From Asaia bogorensis (GTDB taxonomy: Bacteria > Pseudomonadota > Alphaproteobacteria > Acetobacterales > Acetobacteraceae), in assembly GCF_900465345.1 (NCBI RefSeq), contig NZ_UEGO01000028.1:47600-111599 (forward strand): a DNA stretch of 64,000 nt, read 5' to 3'. The translations under genes and the position numbers were made by a program. Under the pieces are notes generated by a model. The model searched no databases. It saw only the letters and a list, made by a program, of their open reading frames with translations, and was not told where the DNA came from. Positions 28,582 to 35,954 of this stretch are shown one piece after another; within the stretch, counting starts at the first letter, position 1; each line of letters begins with the position of its first letter.

Positions 28582-28919
28582 TCTCGTGCTCCCTGACGTT
28601 TCTGCGGGCGGTTCCAGACAAGCTGCCAGACCCGTCCCCCCCGGCCCGACTGGAACAGGCTCGCGCGCAGGCCCTGTGCCAAAGAGGGATCATCGACCAC
28701 CACGACGATGTATTCGCCAGCCCGTTCGCCGGTGCGTGTCCAGCCCGCGCCAACTTCCGGGCCTTCGGCACTGTCACCGAGATGGATGCGATAATCCGGT
28801 GCGTTACCGCCGTCCGGTGTCTCGACACGCACCAGCGTCAGTTCGGCATCCAGTGCGAGTGTGCGCAGACGTCCGGAAAAGCCATCAGCCGTGCGCGTGA
28901 AGAGTCCAATCTGCGCCAT
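28578..28919 (-). CDS. DUF736 protein, copy 1
   Basis: A 113-residue DUF736 protein (MAQIGLFTRTADGFSGRLRT, ELTLVRVETPDGGNAPDYRI, VDDPSLAQGLRASLFQSG). The family is small, mostly beta-strand, and found almost only on conjugative elements; its role is unknown. I chose MAQIGLF over the longer frame because this is the family start. A second intact copy is at 33607 and a decayed third copy near 34317. Confidence 0.85.
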   Translation of the reverse strand: MAQIGLFTRTADGFSGRLRTLALDAELTLVRVETPDGGNAPDYRIHLGDSAEGPEVGAGWTRTGERAGEYIVVVVDDPSLAQGLRASLFQSGRGGRVWQLVWNRPQKRQGARE

Positions 28920-28920
28920 G

Positions 28921-29478
28921 TCAGTAATCCTCTGAGGTATGAGAAGCAGGCGGGCTGGTGGCAGGCGCAGGGCCTGCACCAACCCAGAGCGGTGTCGCGC
29001 GTCCGATCACGCTGCTGACCGGCAGAGGACCGAAATACCGCCCGTCGAGACTGCGAGGTTCGTGCGTGTTCATGACGAAGAGTTCACGCACACCGAGACG
29101 GTGACAGCCCTGCCAGACGGGCAAGGGACGATGCCGATGATCGACAGGCAACGCATCACCCGTAGCCCGACCGTCGATGGTGATGTGACTGCCGGAGCGG
29201 CAGACTGTCTGTCCGCCGACCGCCGCCACGGGTTTGAGCAACGGCACACTGCGCGGCAGATACCCGCCCCGCGCCAGCATGTCCGCATCGCGTTCCGGCA
29301 GGTGGAGTGCGACCAGATCCCCGACATGAGGAGCCCGCACCGGGTGCAGACGATACAGCCCTACGGGCACGCTGGCGGTCACGTTCCAGATCAGCCGCGG
29401 CGTCGGATGCAGCGCCATCGACAGACCGACACCGAGTGCGGCGAAATACGTGGTGAAGAACCAGCCCCGCCGCGTCAT
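28921..29478 (-). CDS. traF: TraF-type S26 signal peptidase
   Basis: A 185-residue conjugative-transfer signal peptidase. An N-terminal membrane helix (FFTTYFAALGVGLSMAL) is followed by the catalytic serine motif NVTASVPVGLYRL (Ser36) and the general-base lysine in VPLLKPVAAVGG (Lys82). The C-terminal SLDGRYFGPLP block is also family-typical. In RP4, TraF matures and cyclises the TrbC pilin, so it would act on the trbC product here. The start MTRRGWFF overlaps the end of the DUF2840 gene. Confidence 0.88.
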   Translation of the reverse strand: MTRRGWFFTTYFAALGVGLSMALHPTPRLIWNVTASVPVGLYRLHPVRAPHVGDLVALHLPERDADMLARGGYLPRSVPLLKPVAAVGGQTVCRSGSHITIDGRATGDALPVDHRHRPLPVWQGCHRLGVRELFVMNTHEPRSLDGRYFGPLPVSSVIGRATPLWVGAGPAPATSPPASHTSEDY

Positions 29479-29951
29479 GGCACGGCCCTCCGACGCAGCC
29501 ACGCAGCATGTCGGGTCGCGGTATAGCCGGACATACCCTGACCATCAGGCCGTGACCGCCCGAGTTGCCGCCAGTATTCCGGATCAACATCGACGGGATT
29601 GATGCCCTGCCGTTCCACCGTCTCGATCACAGACAGCACGGCGCGCACCTGCGGCCAGCCCGTGAACAGCAGCAGACGCTCCGCACCTGTGGGCACGAAC
29701 GGCAGGCGGTCGCGCGGCTCGCCAGCCAGCGGCGCCCTGATGATATCGATGCAGCAGGTTGTCGTCCCGCAATCCGCCTGCGTCCAGCGCAACAGGGCGA
29801 AGACCGCACCGGGCGCAAAGCTCAGACGACGGCGATAGCGATCGATCGGGTGTGTTTCCAGAGCGTGCCCGAAGCGAAGCCACTGTTCGATGCGCTTCTC
29901 AAGCCAGGTCAGTTCGAGATGCGTCAGCACCTCGCACGATGGGTGCATCAT
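29475..29951 (-). CDS. DUF2840 protein
   Basis: A 158-residue protein of the DUF2840 family (LTWLEKRIEQWLRFGHALE, IDRYRRRLSFAPGAVFALLRW, VDVDPEYWRQLGRSRPDGQG). It is always found next to traF in this kind of conjugative element; function unknown. The ATG overlaps the end of the methyltransferase gene. Confidence 0.82.
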   Translation of the reverse strand: MMHPSCEVLTHLELTWLEKRIEQWLRFGHALETHPIDRYRRRLSFAPGAVFALLRWTQADCGTTTCCIDIIRAPLAGEPRDRLPFVPTGAERLLLFTGWPQVRAVLSVIETVERQGINPVDVDPEYWRQLGRSRPDGQGMSGYTATRHAAWLRRRAVP

Positions 29952-30526
29952 GCGCGTTCTCCGGCAGGGAATGGAAGAAGGGATGCGAGACGATCAAGGG
30001 CGCGCTGCGCCATCTCGGCGTCGATCTCACAACCGACGTAGCGGCGACCGGCAAGACGGGGGCCGCCATCGACGCTGCGATACGATGCCGCACCGATCGC
30101 GCCGGTATGGGTGGGGCGCATCTTGCGGCGCACCACCCGCCCCCGCGCGTCGTCTGTCGTGGCAACGACGTTGTAGATGTCGCGCCAAGGGCTAGCCTCC
30201 GGATAGAACTGCACCAGCAGTTCATGCACGCGACGGAAACGATCTGCATGAAAGACGCTACCGTTCTGCTTCTCCCAGACGATCTCCTGAGCCTGCCTCA
30301 AGCAGGCCGCCCGGAAATCCGGCGCGGTAGCCATGAAGCTGCGCAGAGAGCCGAAGACCCAGAGCGAGCCGTGAGGCTTCAATGCCTTTGCCGCCAGCGG
30401 CAGCCATCCACGCACGTGCCGATCCCACGCCAGCGATGTCTCGCCATAGGGCGGATCAGCGATGATCAGATCAAAAGGCCCGTGATCAGGCATCAGGAGC
30501 CGGCAATCGCCGCAAAGGAGGGTCAT
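29948..30526 (-). CDS. DNA adenine methyltransferase (DPPY type)
   Basis: A 192-residue N6-adenine methyltransferase-like protein. The catalytic motif DLIIADPPYGETSLAW precedes the AdoMet-binding region (GRRYVGCEIDAEMAQRALDRL), the beta-class motif order. The start MTLLCGD is chosen; an in-frame ATG 17 codons earlier is possible. It has no restriction partner nearby, so it is an orphan methyltransferase, perhaps for protection from host restriction or control of replication. It occupies the position where related elements usually carry parA. Confidence 0.85.
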   Translation of the reverse strand: MTLLCGDCRLLMPDHGPFDLIIADPPYGETSLAWDRHVRGWLPLAAKALKPHGSLWVFGSLRSFMATAPDFRAACLRQAQEIVWEKQNGSVFHADRFRRVHELLVQFYPEASPWRDIYNVVATTDDARGRVVRRKMRPTHTGAIGAASYRSVDGGPRLAGRRYVGCEIDAEMAQRALDRLASLLPFPAGERA

Positions 30527-30747
30527 GACCAAATCCCCCGCTCCATACCGCCGCATCTGCCCGCCGCCATGGACCACTGCGCAGAACTGTCGGAAAATGT
30601 CGCGACAGAATCGTCGGTTTTTATGATAGTCGAAGACTCACGCACGCGCTCCAGCGCGGTGTACAAGTACAGAATAGTTATAATATTTAGTACCTTTAGA
30701 GAGCGCGAATTTCTCCTTTTATTCCAAATTGTTAGAGGGATTTCCCG

Positions 30748-30785
30748 TTCCTGATAGGTCGAGAATCCGATTCCTGATAGGTCGA
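30748..30785. repeat. two direct repeats of TTCCTGATAGGTCGA
   Basis: Identical 15-base copies lie at 30748-30762 and 30771-30785, 23 bases from start to start (about two helical turns), just past the repA stop. The spacing and closeness to a replication initiator gene make them candidate iterons or partition-protein sites. Only two copies are present, which is few for a working origin. Confidence 0.5.
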
Positions 30786-30791
30786 TGGGCA

Positions 30792-31601
30792 TCAGGAGTC
30801 CTCCACATGGTTATCCACAAGCTCTTGTGGGTAAGTTTCTTTGCTGGGATCAGGGGAGAAGCGGAGAACCGGCACATTGCTGGCATCGGTCTCCAGACGC
30901 AGGCGGTAGCCCGGAAGGGTGTCCGCCGCGATAAGGCGACGGATTTCGAAAACGAACCGGGGATAAGGAGAGCGGGATGCGGATTTGCGGTAGAGATGGG
31001 GCAGATCGAACGCCCAGCCATCGGACTGCCGACCGGCATGACGGCGAACGAGGAGATACAGCCAGCGCTCGAACCCGCCGGTCAGGGCGAAGTAACGGGG
31101 ATCAAGCGTGAGCACGCCCCGTCGACCGATGGCATCGCAGAGCCATTGGGGCAGGATCAGGTCCAGTTCTCCACGCCGTTCCTGCCAGGCGATCAGCCAC
31201 GAGAAGCTCTGCGCGCCGTCACGGGTCTGGCGCAGCGATGTCGTCACTTGGGTTCCGTGCAGCCGGTCCAGCGCCGTCCGAAGGCGCTCATAACGAATGG
31301 CAGCCGGGTCGCGCCCGGTGAAGCGCAGCACCTCACTCATGCTGCCCTGCACGCGCGGTGAGACCGGAATACCCTGCCTGCGCGCGGCCACCAGCCGGGA
31401 CACAGCCCAGATCAGGATATCGGCATCCCATATGGTTGCCATCGGACCGTCATCGCGACCTGACACCTGCATGGTGACACGCCCCATGACAAAGCTGACA
31501 GGCACATGCCGGGGGGATTTGCTCAGGCTGAAGAACGGCCATGACATGAGATCGATCAGCAGGCAGGGCGAGAGAACCGGTGGCACCGGACGCGCACTCA
31601 T
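30792..31601 (-). CDS. repA: RepA-like replication initiator (RPA family)
   Basis: A 269-residue replication initiator protein A of broad-host-range alphaproteobacterial plasmids and ICEs (DLMSWPFFSLSKSPRHVP, ILIWAVSRLVAARRQG, VLTLDPRYFALTGGFERWLY, RSPYPRFVFEIRRLI). It suggests that the element can replicate autonomously, at least after excision. Its ATG overlaps the stop of the upstream HTH gene (ATGA). Confidence 0.88.
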   Translation of the reverse strand: MSARPVPPVLSPCLLIDLMSWPFFSLSKSPRHVPVSFVMGRVTMQVSGRDDGPMATIWDADILIWAVSRLVAARRQGIPVSPRVQGSMSEVLRFTGRDPAAIRYERLRTALDRLHGTQVTTSLRQTRDGAQSFSWLIAWQERRGELDLILPQWLCDAIGRRGVLTLDPRYFALTGGFERWLYLLVRRHAGRQSDGWAFDLPHLYRKSASRSPYPRFVFEIRRLIAADTLPGYRLRLETDASNVPVLRFSPDPSKETYPQELVDNHVEDS

Positions 31602-31873
31602 GGCCGACGCTCCAGCCTGCGGCTTCCGATCACACGGGCTTTTTCATAGGACTCTTCGGATGTGGATTTGCAGGCGACATTCTCGATCCAGTGCCGGATG
31701 TCGTTGACATGATAGAGAACCCGGCCGCCCATCTTGCGAAAGACGGGCCCACTACCCCGGCAGCGATAGCGCTCCAGCGTTCGTGGCGAGATGTTCAGCC
31801 GGTGGGCGGCCTGTGGGGTAGTGAGCAGTTGTTCGTCGAGAAAATTGTCCTGACGCGGGTGTGACGGCGTCAT
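31598..31873 (-). CDS. small helix-turn-helix protein (AlpA/excisionase-like fold)
   Basis: A 91-residue protein with a MerR-like winged helix-turn-helix (LLTTPQAAHRLNISPRTLERYRCRGSGP, then FRKMGGRVLYHVNDIRHWI). This domain occurs in excisionases and in regulators of replication genes. Because it is translationally coupled to repA, a role in repA control is likely. An inverted repeat about 65 bases upstream could be its site. Confidence 0.8.
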   Translation of the reverse strand: MTPSHPRQDNFLDEQLLTTPQAAHRLNISPRTLERYRCRGSGPVFRKMGGRVLYHVNDIRHWIENVACKSTSEESYEKARVIGSRRLERRP

Positions 31874-31936
31874 GCTGGCCTCCGTCGGTTCGGGCGTGAC
31901 TGGGCGCAGCGTGGACGGGAACTGTCGTGGCGGGGA

Positions 31937-31971
31937 CGTACGCAGATTGGGGCCGTCTATGGGCGTACGTG
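31937..31971. promoter_or_regulatory. inverted repeat ACGTACGC / GCGTACGT upstream of the HTH-repA pair
   Basis: A perfect 8-base inverted repeat (31937-31944 and 31964-31971) with a 19-base gap sits in the 129-base space before the HTH gene. Candidate operator for that HTH protein. Confidence 0.4.
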
Positions 31972-32002
31972 CCGGGCGGCATCGTCCGGACGGTGAAGCA
32001 AT

Positions 32003-32647
32003 CTACCGGGAGAGACGGAAACGGGCTGGTCTGAGAAGGGTGAGATATTCGCGCTCTTCGGCAAGCCGTGTTGCCTTACGCAGCAGGCGCCCAACACGTC
32101 CACGCTGGGAAGAGGTGTCCCATTGCCGTGCGTTCATGTGTCTTACGGACGGATCAAGAACCACACCGATATCGCGATGGGAGGCACCAGTTCGTCGTCC
32201 GGCATAGGCACAGATGGCATCTGCGATAAAACGCGCACGGTAAAGCGGCAGCCCCAGCGCCCGGGATAAAGGCGGAACGGGCATTCCGGAAAGATAGCGA
32301 ATGAACCTGCGCACTTCTGCAATCCGCAGTTCTTCACCTCCGTCCAGAGGAATGAGGACTGCAGCGCGATCACGTGCTTTCGCATCACGGATCTGGACAC
32401 GGTAGGTGTTTCCGTCGTGATGCAGGGCGAAAGATTTGCTCTGTAATCCCTGTCGTTCTGTGGCCATGGACGCAAAGAGAATGACTGGCAACCTACGGGA
32501 ATCAAAGCCAGTAGGTGCTTCCACGATGACTGTGACACCGGGATAAAATTCCGGAGCCCAGAGCGCCGGTTCTATCCATGCGGGGATTTCCGGTTCAGCC
32601 GGTACAGGATAACCCCCAGTGGCGAGCAAACTGCTCCACCAGTTCAT
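32003..32647 (-). pseudogene. DUF2285 part of a frameshifted DUF6499-DUF2285 gene
   Basis: This frame encodes the DUF2285 domain (PEIPAWIEPALWAPEFYPGVTVIVEAP, ELRIAEVRRFIRYLSGMPVPPLSRALGL, RARFIADAICAYAGRRTGASHRDIGVVL). In most relatives it is fused behind a short DUF6499 transcriptional-regulator domain. Here that domain lies in another frame directly upstream and ends at a stop a few codons after a run of five G. The join reads naturally if one base is removed, so the gene is probably frameshifted. A GTG/ATG re-start could still make the DUF2285 part alone. Confidence 0.7.
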
Positions 32648-32813
32648 GTCGCGAACGAATACTCCTAAGCATCCCGAGTTGCCGACCAAGAGACTGATAT
32701 CCCGTGACGTAAGCAGGAATCCGGCGCAACAGTTCATGCGCAAGCCCGGGCGCATCGAGGTGGTGCAGATGTGAGCGAAAACGTGGATCGTGCCAGTCGG
32801 GCTGTTTGTCCAT
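32595..32813 (-). pseudogene. DUF6499 N-terminal part of the frameshifted gene
   Basis: A 72-residue frame starting MDKQPDWHDPRFRSHLHHLD, then APGLAHELLRRIPAYVTGYQSL and a tail RHELVEQFARHWGLSCTG. The pattern Leu-Asp-x-x-Gly-Leu-Ala-x-Glu-Leu-Leu-Arg-Arg is the DUF6499 domain normally fused to DUF2285. It stops within the DUF2285 frame that overlaps it. See the entry for the second half. Confidence 0.65.
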
Positions 32814-32841
32814 GGCAGTTCTCTCCCATTCCCCGCCAGAA

Positions 32842-33099
32842 CTACCGAGATGGCCAGAGCACGTCATAGATGCCGCGAGGAAAGCGCTGCATCCCGAGAT
32901 GATGCATAACCGGAATGTTTTTAATAGACCCTCCTTCGATTTGCCAACGAGCACGACTGTTTTTCGATAAAAGCTCACTATTTTCAGGTGGATCTGTCAG
33001 CCGGGTTGCCTTTGGTACGCGTGTTGGAAAACGAGGCAGTGCTTCCTTGAATGATGGCACCATGACGATATCGTGAGCACTGAAAGCTGGGCTGACCAC
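32842..33099 (-). CDS. hypothetical small protein
   Basis: An 85-codon frame (GTG start; internal ATG at MVPSFKEALPRF) ending 28 bases before the DUF6499 gene on the same strand. No family recognised. The end WQIEGGSIKNIPVMHHLGMQ looks protein-like, but base composition is lower in GC than the neighbours and no strong ribosome binding site is seen. It may be a real accessory gene or a decayed fragment. Confidence 0.3.
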   Translation of the reverse strand: MVSPAFSAHDIVMVPSFKEALPRFPTRVPKATRLTDPPENSELLSKNSRARWQIEGGSIKNIPVMHHLGMQRFPRGIYDVLWPSR

Positions 33100-33116
33100 A
33101 AGAAGAAGGGCTGCGA

Positions 33117-33139
33117 AGCCCCCCGTCAGGCGGGGGGCT
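33117..33139 (-). terminator. strong GC hairpin at the end of the 45-codon gene
   Basis: AGCCCCCCG and CGGGGGGCT pair around a five-base loop containing the stop codon of the small gene. A T-rich stretch follows only loosely on the minus strand (CCCTTCTTCTTG). Probable intrinsic terminator. Confidence 0.5.
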
Positions 33140-33263
33140 CGGCATCGCGTCGGGCAAGCGCCTCTTTGAGTTCGCGCTCGATCTGCCGGCGCTCGCGGCG
33201 GCTCAGGTAAAAGCTGGTCAGTTCGGCGCGCAGCATCTGGATGTGGTCGTGTAACGTGGTCAT
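33126..33263 (-). CDS. 45-residue helical protein
   Basis: This small frame begins MTTLHDHIQMLRAELTSFYL and continues with SRRERRQIERELKEALARRD. It is preceded by an excellent ribosome binding site (AAAGGAG, seven bases before ATG) and ends inside a terminator hairpin, both of which support it being real. It is predicted to be one long charged helix or hairpin. Similar tiny proteins occur in this plasmid neighbourhood; no function known. Confidence 0.65.
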   Translation of the reverse strand: MTTLHDHIQMLRAELTSFYLSRRERRQIERELKEALARRDAEPPA

Positions 33264-33606
33264 CGTCCTGCTCCTTTCATTTCTTGAAGACAGGACGGAC
33301 GGCTCATGCCGGGGCGGACCGGGTCAGGGATCGCCGCAGGCGACCGGCTCGCCGGCGCGTGGGGGAGCCGATTTTGTTCGGCGCGCCCGCAGGGGTGCGT
33401 CGGGCAAAATTGGGGGGACCATGCGTCCTTGACGCGGTTCGCCCTCGCGCATGGTACAATGGGAAGGCTAAGGGAAAGCCCCCTATTCCTCCTGCGTCTC
33501 ACGTCGGGCGACCAGCGCTGCCGCCCGCGCCCCGGAAAAGCACGTGGGAAAAGAAAACCGGGAAGGCCCCGCCCGGTAAGACCGGGCGGGGTTGGTGGTG
33601 GGGAGC
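33264..33606. other. structured gene-free block between the 45-codon gene and DUF736
   Basis: About 340 GC-rich bases with no coding frame I trust. It contains an imperfect inverted repeat (33371-33384 and 33397-33410, arms ATTTTG.../...CAAAAT), a TGGTACAAT extended -10-like box at 33452-33460 on the plus strand, and a perfect 11-base hairpin (33567-33577 with 33581-33591) just past the DUF736 stop that may terminate that gene. It could hold a small RNA or an oriT. Confidence 0.35.
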
Positions 33607-33930
33607 TTACTCCCCGTTCCGGCTGCGCGGCCGGGTCCAGATGAGGGTGTAGCCTTCCCCTTCCTCGTCGGTGAACAGGTTGGCGAAGATCGGGGCGGCG
33701 AAGGAAGGATCGTCCAGCTTCAGGCTCAGATAGGTGCGGCCTTCGCTGGAGCGGCGGGTCCATGCGGCCCCGAGTTCGACCCGTCCGAGGTAGACGCGGT
33801 AGTTGGGGGCGTTGTCGTTGGCCCGGTTGGTTTCAGCCACCAGACGGACGTTGCGGGCCTGCAGGGCCAGGGTGACGATTTCGCCTTCGAAGCCTTCGCC
33901 CACTTTCTTGAAGGAACCGATGTTAGCCAT
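33607..33930 (-). CDS. DUF736 protein, copy 2
   Basis: A 107-residue DUF736 protein (MANIGSFKKVGEGFEGEIVT, NDNAPNYRVYLGRVELGAAW, KLDDPSFAAPIFANLFTDEE). It is better conserved than copy 1 and has a standard start. Role unknown. Confidence 0.87.
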   Translation of the reverse strand: MANIGSFKKVGEGFEGEIVTLALQARNVRLVAETNRANDNAPNYRVYLGRVELGAAWTRRSSEGRTYLSLKLDDPSFAAPIFANLFTDEEGEGYTLIWTRPRSRNGE

Positions 33931-34316
33931 TGTCGTATCTCCATGCTGTTATCGGGCCGCGACCACCGTGGCCTCGATGGCGATCGACCAGCCGGAGGCG
34001 AGCGGCAGAGCACCCTTCAGGGCCGCAGCGCAGCGGAGGACGGCAGGGCCGGAACTTTCTTGGCTCGCGAGGAATGGCGGCGTAGCCGACAGGGGAAGAA
34101 AGTTCTGGAACGCCGTTGCGGCCAGCCGATCGAGGCACAGCCGGTCTTCGGCTAGATCAGCCATCCGACAGAGGCCATGGTGTGCGGACCCGCCAGCCCC
34201 ATGGAGAGACGATGCCGGCATGACCGGTCCGACAGGTGGGAAACGTGCGACACAGGAGGATATCGCGCTCGCCCGGTGCGACCGTCTTCCATGCTGGTGG
34301 CGCGGATCACGGCCTG

Positions 34317-34520
34317 ACACCCGCCCCCGACTGCCGCGTCCCTGCTGCGAACGGTTCGGGCCGCATCCTATGGACCCGTCGTTCCAACGAAGGCGGGCCA
34401 GCCAGTTGCCCGCTGGACGATCCCTCCTTCGCCATGGCTGTTTCGATCTGTTCACCGATAAGGAAGGGGACCACCGCTCCCTCATCCATCGTCCCTGCAG
34501 CCGGAATGGGGAAAAAGGTC
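34317..34520 (+). pseudogene. decayed DUF736 copy on the opposite strand
   Basis: Plus-strand translation gives PAPDCRVPAANGSGRILWTR and RSNEGGPASCPLDDPSFA in one frame. It then gives FDLFTDKEGDHRSLIHRPCS plus RNGEKG in the next frame, from about 34434. Both line up with the C-terminal two thirds of the intact DUF736 gene at 33607 (NAPNYRVYLG, WTRRSSEG, LDDPSFAAPIFANLFTDEEG, RPRSRNGE). A frameshift and loss of the N-terminus make it a pseudogene. It is inverted relative to the intact copy. The rest of 33931-34697 shows nothing I can assign. Confidence 0.65.
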
Positions 34521-34697
34521 ACGCCCCGCACCCGATCTCTCCGGGCGGGGCCTTCCGGCGCGATCAACCCCGTTTGCTTCAACCGGCAGCGCGGGCAACG
34601 GGGAGCCCGACGGACAGTTCTGATCGATCGGCGTCATGCGAAAAATCGGGAGCAGCGATTATCGTTTTAGAGATATGCTCGAAAGAGACAATGGCGC

Positions 34698-35633
34698 TTA
34701 CGCGCCACTGTCCTTGCGGAACCGCCAGACGGGGATACCCATCTGTTTGGCCTTGTCGGCCAGATTGTCCTGAATGCCCGATCCCGGAAACACCATGACG
34801 CCGACGGGCAGGACTTTCAGCAGGGCATCGTTCCGCCGGAACGGGGCAGCCTTGCCGTGCCGGTTCCAGTCCGGTTTGAAGGCGATCTGCGCGACCTCGC
34901 GATGATCGGCCCAGCGGGAGGCGATAAATTCCGCCCCCTTGGGTGAGCCGCCATGCAGCAGCACCATGTCGGGGTGCTTCTCGCGCACCTTGTCGAGGCG
35001 GTTCCAGATCAGATGATGGTCCTCGTAATCGAGACCGCCGGTCACCGCGACTTTTGGTCCCGGCGGCACGAGCAGTTCGGTTTCGGCCTTGCGGCGGGCA
35101 TTGAGGAAATCGCGGCTGTCGATCATCGACGCCGTCAGGGTGCTGCGACTGACCAGCGAGCCGGAGCGCGGTCGCCAGGGCGACATGGTCAGGCGCTCGA
35201 ACTGGTCGCAGGCGAGGTCGCGGAATATCTCGTAGGCGTTGCGTCGTTCCAGCAGGGTCAGCCCCTCGGCAATGAGGCGTTCCAGTTCCACCGAGCGGAT
35301 CTCGCTGCCATCCTGTTCCTGCTGGCTGCGTTTCTGCGCCGTCTCGTTGCGGTCAAGATCGCGTTCGACCTGCCCGACCATGCGGTGAAAGACATTGACG
35401 GTGGACCAGAGCAGCGGTTCGAGATCGGGCTCCAACCGTGTGTCGGTCAGCGTGGCCGACAGGGCATCGAAGATATCGGTAACCGCGCCCTCGATCTGGC
35501 TGGCGTCGGGCAAGGGCCTCGGATCCGGCTCATCCTCGAAGGGACGGTGGCCGTAAAGCTGGAGTTCCGCCAGCACGTGGGCGGTTGAAGAGGTGGCGTG
35601 TGCGGGTTCGAAATCGTCCTGTGTGCGGGTCAT
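34698..35633 (-). CDS. DUF2493 protein
   Basis: A 311-residue plasmid protein. The C-terminal part is the DUF2493 (SLOG-like, Rossmann) domain: KVAVTGGLDYEDHHLIWNRL, MVLLHGGSPKGAEFIASRWA, and GVMVFPGSGIQDNLADKAKQMGIPVWRF. SLOG-type folds bind nucleotide-derived ligands, but no activity is known here. The N-terminal 180 residues are acidic and helical. The start MTRTQDDFEPAH is chosen; upstream codons are Arg/Pro-rich and unlikely coding. Confidence 0.83.
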   Translation of the reverse strand: MTRTQDDFEPAHATSSTAHVLAELQLYGHRPFEDEPDPRPLPDASQIEGAVTDIFDALSATLTDTRLEPDLEPLLWSTVNVFHRMVGQVERDLDRNETAQKRSQQEQDGSEIRSVELERLIAEGLTLLERRNAYEIFRDLACDQFERLTMSPWRPRSGSLVSRSTLTASMIDSRDFLNARRKAETELLVPPGPKVAVTGGLDYEDHHLIWNRLDKVREKHPDMVLLHGGSPKGAEFIASRWADHREVAQIAFKPDWNRHGKAAPFRRNDALLKVLPVGVMVFPGSGIQDNLADKAKQMGIPVWRFRKDSGA

Positions 35634-35954
35634 GGGTCTGTCCTCCGGTTCTGGCCGCGCCCCTCGCGGCCTTTCCGGGGGCGGATAGCGGCAGACGAAG
35701 GCCGGGCCGGAACCGCGCAACGCGCGGCCGCAACGCAGTGAAGGATGGCAAGGAGCCGGCTATTTTGCTTCGCGATGCAAAGCGCGGACGCAGTCCCGCG
35801 CGGCGGAAAATAGCCGGCTCCGCCATTGCAGGCCCGGTCTGGCTGACGCCCGCTCCCCTCCACGAAAGGCCGCAGGCGCGCCCTATCCGGAAACAGGACA
35901 GCCACGCGCCACACTGGAAAGAAGAAGACCCGCACTCTCCCTTCCCGGCCCGCC

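Noticed and set aside
30598..30607. TGTCGCGACA palindrome upstream of the methyltransferase
   Set aside because: Only ten bases and common by chance in GC-rich DNA; not enough to call an operator.
33429..33460. Consensus sigma-70 promoter TTGACG...TACAAT
   Set aside because: The spacer is 20 bases, too long for a normal promoter; kept only as an extended -10 candidate within the gene-free block.
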